A stretch of DNA of 64,000 bases from Carboxylicivirga agarovorans. Its GTDB lineage: Bacteria; Bacteroidota; Bacteroidia; Bacteroidales; Marinilabiliaceae. The notes under the pieces are model-generated. The model had not been told where the DNA came from. It did no database searches and saw only the letters and a list, made by a program, of their open reading frames with translations. This document shows, piece by piece, positions 59,192 through 64,000 of this stretch (within the stretch, counting starts at the first letter, position 1; every line of letters starts with the position of its first letter). The stretch is from contig NZ_JBNGPA010000030.1 in NCBI RefSeq assembly GCF_050589845.1, positions 11,470 through 75,469 of the forward strand, given 5' to 3'. A program made the translations under genes and the position numbers.

Positions 59192-61372
59192 CTAAAAACG
59201 TATCTTACTTTCATTAAATCTTTTTATGGCCTCGTAATAAGCTCTGATATCAGACCACTGGCCAACGTCAATGTAACTGTTTTTGACCGCTTCTTTTGTG
59301 GTTATCTTTAAGATTGTTTCAGATGATTCAACATCTACATTAAATGATAAGTCATCGGATTCGTAATTATCTTTAAGGTTATCAAGACCTTCAACATCCT
59401 TAAGGCCAGAACCTGTTACTGTGATTTCATGGGTTATATTTCTTTTATAGGGAAAACTCACATTAAAGCGACGTTCTTCTTCTTGCAAAAGACCATGTTG
59501 ACCGATAAGTTTTCCAATCGAGAATAAACTTTTATTACCAACTTTTTCATAAAGACCGGCTAGTTTATATTCAACTTCAAAAATTAACTCAGGTTGATCC
59601 ATCCATCGTCCTGATTGTATCAATTTGAAAGTATCAACCGATATTCCTTCTGACTGGAAATAGCTGTTTAGTTTAGCTTTAATGTTATCTCTTCTTTCTT
59701 TTTCTTCGCTTGCTTCCTGCAGCATTAATTTCTCCCTTTTTCTGTCTTGAGCTTTTGTGTTGGCATATAAATTCGCTTCGTGTATAAATTCCCTGTATTT
59801 TTTAGCATCGAATTCCTCCTTAAAGACGCTCTTGACAATAAGGGTTGAATCCCATTCTGATTTACATTCACCACTAATTGTGAAAATACTTTTAAGCTTA
59901 AGTGAATCAGAATCGGTATTTAACTCCAGCTGACTTTCCACTTTGATTTCATTTGTGTAGTTAGCCTTTGGAATCATTATCCGGTTCATTTCATCCAGTT
60001 TTCTTGATGCGACGACTGAATATGCCTCTACACCTGTATATTGTTCAGGAACTTCATTGGGTATACTATATGGACCTGATTGAATGATGATAACATCTGT
60101 ATCTGCTTTGGACTTTATTCCTGGCACCAGTTCCTCCATAAAAAGAAGATCACTCATACGAGTGTATTCTTTCGACGCAAGAAAGATGACCTCATGTTCA
60201 CACTTCACCTTCAAAAGAGCTGCACTCAAAATGGATGTCATCATTATATTATCGAGTTCATAATTCGGCACATAAACATTTTGAGGTGCCACAAACAAAG
60301 CCTGTTGATACCAATATTCACGCAAAAAGAAATACCCTTCTTTGATCAACTCGTCTTCACCAACAGTCCCTTGTGCTTTAAGTGCTTTTAAATACTTGAA
60401 TGTTGCCTTATAAACATTGAAAAAATAGTGATACGGATTTACAACACTATTCTGAAAGGAACGTGCTATCTGAGGCAGACTGTTTGGATTAATGTAATCT
60501 TTTCTTTTGGTAACAGGTCCGTAGAAACTTTCAAAAGGATCCAATATCGTATTATTGGCAGTCAAAAAGTAGGCTTGAAACTTCAATAAAGGTAGTTCTT
60601 CGCTAATTCTTGTCCATGACTCTTCCTTAATTGGCTCGCTATTTTGCATCTTCAACTGATAACGGTAGATACCACCTTCATCAGGCAATGGCACTTCTTT
60701 CAGATCAGGAGCGCCATTGATTGATTTTGCGTTTAAATAGCAATAACGAAGCACATCTATTGATAAAGTCTGATCAACAATAGGGTATTCTTCATTTAAC
60801 TCATAAAATACAGGAGAAAAACTATGGAATGATCGGGATGGAAACTTCTTCTCGTAACAATAATAAAAATCGACAATATCGCCTATCTGCAGATCAGGTA
60901 TAGCAACCTTGTTGTAGGCATATGAATACCGGCCACTTCCAATCTCCTTTTTGATAGCATCTCTATTATCGACGATCACTTCTGTACCATCAGGTTTTAT
61001 CACCTTTGCCCCAATGTAATATTCAATTGTAGCAGATGAAAAGAACCCTGCATAAAATTTTCGGTTCGTACCAAAACTAAATTCACTGAAATCGTCAATG
61101 GCGTTTTGGTCAAGAAGTTTGACTCTTTTATGTACTCCATATGTTTCCCTTAGCTTTCCGGCAGCTTTTTTATTCACTGAATATTCAACATTCTTAGCTA
61201 TAATAACAGCCGACTCTTCAAGCCATTTATCAGGTACAATTGTATTATTAAATGTAGTATCTGCCTGATTCCAATAATAATTCTTGAAATAAGAACTACG
61301 CTCATCATCAAACTGTGCAGAGGTCAATTTAGAAACAAATAATACTAAAGTTAATAGAAAGATACTTCTCAT
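59192..61372 (-). CDS. Secreted DUF3857 protein with degenerate transglutaminase domain
   Basis: The 726-residue protein (start ATG 61372, giving signal peptide MRSIFLLTLVLFVSKLTSAQ) has a DUF3857 domain (about residues 50-240: YGVHKRVKLLDQNAIDDFSEFSFG, IGDIVDFYYCYEKKFPSRSFHSFSP) and a region aligned with the transglutaminase core of its partner. At the place of the catalytic GDCK, it reads YELDNIMMTSILSAALL, so the nucleophilic cysteine is gone; the equivalent His and Asp are also unclear. Its role is therefore likely structural or binding. It lies 2 nt upstream of the active paralogue on the same strand. Confidence 0.85.
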   Translation of the reverse strand: MRSIFLLTLVLFVSKLTSAQFDDERSSYFKNYYWNQADTTFNNTIVPDKWLEESAVIIAKNVEYSVNKKAAGKLRETYGVHKRVKLLDQNAIDDFSEFSFGTNRKFYAGFFSSATIEYYIGAKVIKPDGTEVIVDNRDAIKKEIGSGRYSYAYNKVAIPDLQIGDIVDFYYCYEKKFPSRSFHSFSPVFYELNEEYPIVDQTLSIDVLRYCYLNAKSINGAPDLKEVPLPDEGGIYRYQLKMQNSEPIKEESWTRISEELPLLKFQAYFLTANNTILDPFESFYGPVTKRKDYINPNSLPQIARSFQNSVVNPYHYFFNVYKATFKYLKALKAQGTVGEDELIKEGYFFLREYWYQQALFVAPQNVYVPNYELDNIMMTSILSAALLKVKCEHEVIFLASKEYTRMSDLLFMEELVPGIKSKADTDVIIIQSGPYSIPNEVPEQYTGVEAYSVVASRKLDEMNRIMIPKANYTNEIKVESQLELNTDSDSLKLKSIFTISGECKSEWDSTLIVKSVFKEEFDAKKYREFIHEANLYANTKAQDRKREKLMLQEASEEKERRDNIKAKLNSYFQSEGISVDTFKLIQSGRWMDQPELIFEVEYKLAGLYEKVGNKSLFSIGKLIGQHGLLQEEERRFNVSFPYKRNITHEITVTGSGLKDVEGLDNLKDNYESDDLSFNVDVESSETILKITTKEAVKNSYIDVGQWSDIRAYYEAIKRFNESKIRF

Positions 61373-61489
61373 TGGTACAGGTTTAACAATTAAATCACTA
61401 TGTAATAAATATGATAAACAAAAATAGCAGTATTTTAATGTCAACAAAGCTTTGACATTGAGAATTATTCAATGTGTCAAAATCTAGGT

Positions 61490-61497
61490 TATCTTTG
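61490..61497 (+). promoter_or_regulatory. -7 element abutting the ttcA-like start codon
   Basis: TATCTTTG ends 4 nt before the ATG at 61502, so the transcript would start at or beside the A of the start codon, suggesting a leaderless mRNA. No TTTG lies 19 nt upstream. Confidence 0.45.
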
Positions 61498-61501
61498 CCG
61501 C

Positions 61502-62242
61502 ATGCGTCAGAAACTTACAAAACAAGAACAGGCTTTTGTACAAAAAGTGCGTCAAACAGCAGGCAAAGCCATTAACCAAAATCAAATGATCGGTGCTGAT
61601 GATACGGTAATGGTAGCCGTTTCGGGAGGTAAAGACAGCCTTGCATTGCTGGATATTTTATCGTCGCGCCGCAAAGGCATGCCTATTCATTATCACATTC
61701 ACGCAGCACATATAATTACTGAAGATGTACCTTATCAGATTGACACGGAATGGCTATCTGAGTTTTGTAATAAACTAGATGTAACGCTGCACCTTGTGAA
61801 AACAAGAGCCAACCTTGAAACCGCAGGCAAGAAAAAGCCTTGTTTTGCATGCTCACGCAATCGTCGAAAAGAGCTATTTCAACTCACACATTCATTGGGA
61901 ATTAAGAAACTGGCATTTGGACACCACCTTGATGATGCAGTGGAAACATTGGTGATGAATATGGCACAACATGCTAATATTTCATCTATTCCTGCTCAAT
62001 TGAGCATGTTTGAGAATAAGCTTGAAGTGATTCGCCCTTTAATACTATTGACCAATGCGGAAATGAAAGAATATGCCCGGTTAATGAAGTTTCAATCGCT
62101 AAAAAAAGAATGTCCATATGAAGATCATACCATAAGGCAGAAGGCACGCGGTATAGTTGAGCAAATGACCAGCATTAATCCTAAGGCACGAATCAACCTG
62201 TTCAATTCGATGAAAAAAATTGATTTTGAGTATTTACCATAA
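61502..62242 (+). CDS. TtcA-family tRNA-thiolation ATPase (PP-loop)
   Basis: TtcA adds sulfur to C32 of certain tRNAs using ATP and a 4Fe-4S cluster. The 246-residue protein has the PP-loop VSGGKDS (residues 40-46), FGHHLDDAVETLVMN, a cysteine pair CFAC (Cys114, Cys117) and a third cysteine in KKECPYED (Cys204), the three-Cys cluster pattern of TtcA. I chose the ATG at 61502 over 61472 because it matches the family N-terminus and fits the -7 element. It could instead thiolate another tRNA site, so no gene symbol is given. Confidence 0.85.
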   Translation: MRQKLTKQEQAFVQKVRQTAGKAINQNQMIGADDTVMVAVSGGKDSLALLDILSSRRKGMPIHYHIHAAHIITEDVPYQIDTEWLSEFCNKLDVTLHLVKTRANLETAGKKKPCFACSRNRRKELFQLTHSLGIKKLAFGHHLDDAVETLVMNMAQHANISSIPAQLSMFENKLEVIRPLILLTNAEMKEYARLMKFQSLKKECPYEDHTIRQKARGIVEQMTSINPKARINLFNSMKKIDFEYLP

Positions 62243-62397
62243 AAACAATTCAATATTTAACTCAACAATCACTCTTATCCAGGTATTTATTTTAAGTTAC
62301 TGAATAACTAACCATTACCTTAGTCATATTCGTCAAGAAGATCTGAATTTGGCATATTTTTTGTTAATTACGGTTTGATTTTATTAAACCGCAAACA

Positions 62398-63783
62398 ATG
62401 AGAAAAACACTCCTACCCTTTGTTACGCTATGCCTTTTTATTACCTCTTGTCAGAAGGATGACGTCCAACCATCCATTATGGGGATTCTCGAAAACCAAG
62501 ATGATATTTCTGCCCATGAGAAAGCAAATTCGAATGATGGCTATAAGATCATTAGTTTCTCCATTAAACAACCTGTCGATCACAACAATCCAGATGGGGA
62601 AAAATTTATTCAGACCGGCACTCTTCTTCATCGTGATTATAATTTACCAGTACTATTTATGCCTAGTGGTTACGGTAATAGCCAGATCAGAAATTATGAT
62701 CTAACACAATATTCCTTTGAAAATTCAAAACGTCAGGGAAAACCTAACATATTAGCTGTAGATCACAGATACTATGGAAATGAAGGTAAAGACTACCAAA
62801 CTCTTGATCCGCAATTTTTAAATATAGAACAGGCAGCCAAAGACCTCCATCGCATTGTTGAAATCTTTAAAGAAGCATACAAAAATAAATGGATCAGTAT
62901 GGGGTACAGCAAAGGAGGCCGTACCTGCATTTATCACAAGTACTTTTTTCCTGACGATATTGATGCAACTCTTTCGTTTGTTGCGCCGATCACAATGACG
63001 AATAAGGATACCCGATTTGAAAGTTTTGTTCAACAAATATCAACACCTGAAGAATATGATAAAATGCTAGCCTTCCAACGTTTATTACTTGAAAAACGAG
63101 AAGCAATAGGTGAACTAATTGAGAAATGGTATGCATTTTATGAACTCACCTTAGACAGAGATGTTGACAGAGTGATTGAGGGAATTGCATTAGGTTATCC
63201 ATTTAGTTACTGGCAATACAGATCCTACTGGCATGGAGGCGAAACATCAATTCTTAATGCACCAACTGCAGATAGTGATGTCACAGAGATATTTGATTTT
63301 TTATCGAGAACCTACTTTCTTGATAACTATTCAACAATCAATGACACCAAATACGAACCATATTATTACCAGGCAAGAACACAATTAGGCTATCCAATCT
63401 ACGCTGAATATGATAAGTTGTCAGATCTTCTTATCTATTATAAATCCCCTTCAGATAATCCATATACATTTAATGGACAAGCTATTCAGGATGTCATCAA
63501 CTGGCTTGACAACGAAGGCAATAATATCATTCACATCTATGGATCCAAGGACCCATGGACGGCAGCTATGTATCAAAGTAAATCAGGTACAGATGCTATA
63601 ACGATAATGGAAAATGGTGGGGATCATCGTATTGATCTCAATTCACTTGTTGACCGGAAAGTCATTTTAAACAAGTTGGAAAAGTGGACCGGATATACCC
63701 TTACAGTTGATGAATTTAGACTTAAAGGTGCTGAAACTAAATCCTCTATTTCTGAAAGTGAGCGAGCCGTTATCAGCAGATAA
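62398..63783 (+). CDS. Secreted serine peptidase lipoprotein (S28/S37-type alpha/beta hydrolase)
   Basis: The 461-residue protein has a lipoprotein signal with lipobox ITSC (Cys18). Its domain begins FSIKQPVDHNNPDGEKFIQTGTLLHRD, a hallmark of the S28/S37 tripeptidyl-peptidase type. Catalytic residues of an alpha/beta hydrolase are visible: GYSKGG with Ser171, an Asp in YGSKDPWTA, and His in NGGDHRI. A helical insertion (about residues 200-330) covers the active site as in S28 enzymes. The C-terminal tail (LKGAETKSSISESERAVISR) is short. It probably trims N-terminal tripeptides of surface or diet proteins (inference). Directly downstream lies a decayed fragment of a second copy. Confidence 0.85.
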   Translation: MRKTLLPFVTLCLFITSCQKDDVQPSIMGILENQDDISAHEKANSNDGYKIISFSIKQPVDHNNPDGEKFIQTGTLLHRDYNLPVLFMPSGYGNSQIRNYDLTQYSFENSKRQGKPNILAVDHRYYGNEGKDYQTLDPQFLNIEQAAKDLHRIVEIFKEAYKNKWISMGYSKGGRTCIYHKYFFPDDIDATLSFVAPITMTNKDTRFESFVQQISTPEEYDKMLAFQRLLLEKREAIGELIEKWYAFYELTLDRDVDRVIEGIALGYPFSYWQYRSYWHGGETSILNAPTADSDVTEIFDFLSRTYFLDNYSTINDTKYEPYYYQARTQLGYPIYAEYDKLSDLLIYYKSPSDNPYTFNGQAIQDVINWLDNEGNNIIHIYGSKDPWTAAMYQSKSGTDAITIMENGGDHRIDLNSLVDRKVILNKLEKWTGYTLTVDEFRLKGAETKSSISESERAVISR

Positions 63784-63788
63784 AATAG

Positions 63789-63884
63789 TTGATAGACGGT
63801 AGTAATATCATTCATTGCTATGGCGGTAATGACCCTTGGACTGCAGCCATGTACACGAATACACCTTACTGCGACGCCTTTTAG
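63789..63884 (+). pseudogene. Remnant of an S28/S37 peptidase paralogue
   Basis: One frame encodes SNIIHCYGGNDPWTAAMY followed by a few residues and a stop at 63882, matching NNIIHIYGSKDPWTAAMY (about residues 376-393) of the complete gene just upstream. The DNA matches through about 60 bp, with most differences at third codon positions. The rest of the gene is absent on either side, so it is a decayed duplicate. Confidence 0.75.
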
Positions 63885-63935
63885 TGTTCGAAAAGAAGTT
63901 TTATAAACGTATAGATCTATGCATCATGTAAATCA

Positions 63936-64000
63936 GCTCTCCTCCTTACAAAAAGGAGGAGTCCGGTGAGGTACGAACCGGGAGGTGGTTTTAGAAACTT
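63936..64000. repeat. Dispersed GC-rich intergenic repeat (right edge of window)
   Basis: A hairpin CTCCTCCTT / AAGGAGGAG (about 63939-63962) is followed by GTCCGGTGAGGTACGAACCG and GGAGGTGGTTTTA, a type of repeat seen many times in Bacteroidota genomes in intergenic space. Only one copy is visible here, so the repeat status is inferred from memory; the element runs off the window. Confidence 0.45.

Noticed and set aside
1..64000. CRISPR arrays, tRNA/rRNA genes, prophage or integrative element genes
   Set aside because: None could be seen: no regular spacer arrays, no cloverleaf with the T-arm box, no integrase, transposase or phage structural genes.

Overview
The window is a stretch of chromosome from a member of the Bacteroidota, most likely a marine or sediment Bacteroidia (Marinilabiliales/Prolixibacteraceae-like; the family is inference). 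The evidence is a type IX secretion component (PorQ) and a T9SS sorting-tail protein, Bacteroidota-type promoters (TTTG, about 19 nt, TAnnTTTG), the gene order ftsX-DUF3098-uppP-truB-queA, a KamA-family aminomutase and a BsPif1-like helicase. I see no transposase, integrase, phage gene, CRISPR array, tRNA or rRNA.

Layout. 1-4556: the elongasome operon mreC(partial)-mreD-mrdA-rodA. 4663-6210: a kamA-like radical SAM gene behind a near-perfect promoter and a structured 5' leader. 6213-13456: small accessory and metabolic genes (pentapeptide protein, EamA exporter, CxxCxxCC protein, PorQ, type II NADH dehydrogenase, GtrA, bacterial PH-domain protein). 13457-21292: a very large alpha-2-macroglobulin lipoprotein, divergent from a TPR sensor kinase. 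21398-27276: a second and third CxxCxxCC protein, a DUF485/acetate symporter pair and a Pif1-type helicase. 27616-29691: a T9SS-tail protein and a Kelch protein. 29794-37790: a tightly overlapping surface-glycan tailoring operon (pyruvyltransferase, formyltransferase, FemAB-like acyltransferase, flippase, FkbM methyltransferase, deacetylase) ending against an opposing glycosyltransferase. 37961-41941: ftsX to queA. 42142-47531: universal stress protein, phosphofructokinase, APS/PAPS reductase, a palindromic repeat, a small beta-barrel and an AspT/YidE-type transporter. 47799-56210: acylphosphatase, two ECF sigma loci, a histidine kinase, a haem-type chemoreceptor, a MITE-like element and a small lipoprotein. 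56277-62242: macro-domain protein, YdeI-like protein, two DUF3857/transglutaminase proteins and a TtcA-family ATPase. 62398-64000: an S28/S37-type serine peptidase lipoprotein, a decayed paralogue fragment and a dispersed repeat.

How they fit together. Much of the window serves the envelope: wall elongation (mre/mrd/rod), undecaprenyl recycling (uppP), FtsX, glycan tailoring, outer-membrane export (PorQ and cargo) and envelope surveillance (alpha-2-macroglobulin, ECF and anti-sigma pairs, two-component sensors). The most interesting unexplained items are a MITE-like intergenic element with a perfect 20-bp palindrome and 11-bp tandem repeats (52716-53005), an ECF-controlled secreted protein built of about 34-residue GKY/YEGG repeats, the structured leader of the kamA-like gene, and the compact glycan-tailoring operon.

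All function calls come from reading the sequence and from memory of protein families. No search, fold prediction or codon statistic was run.
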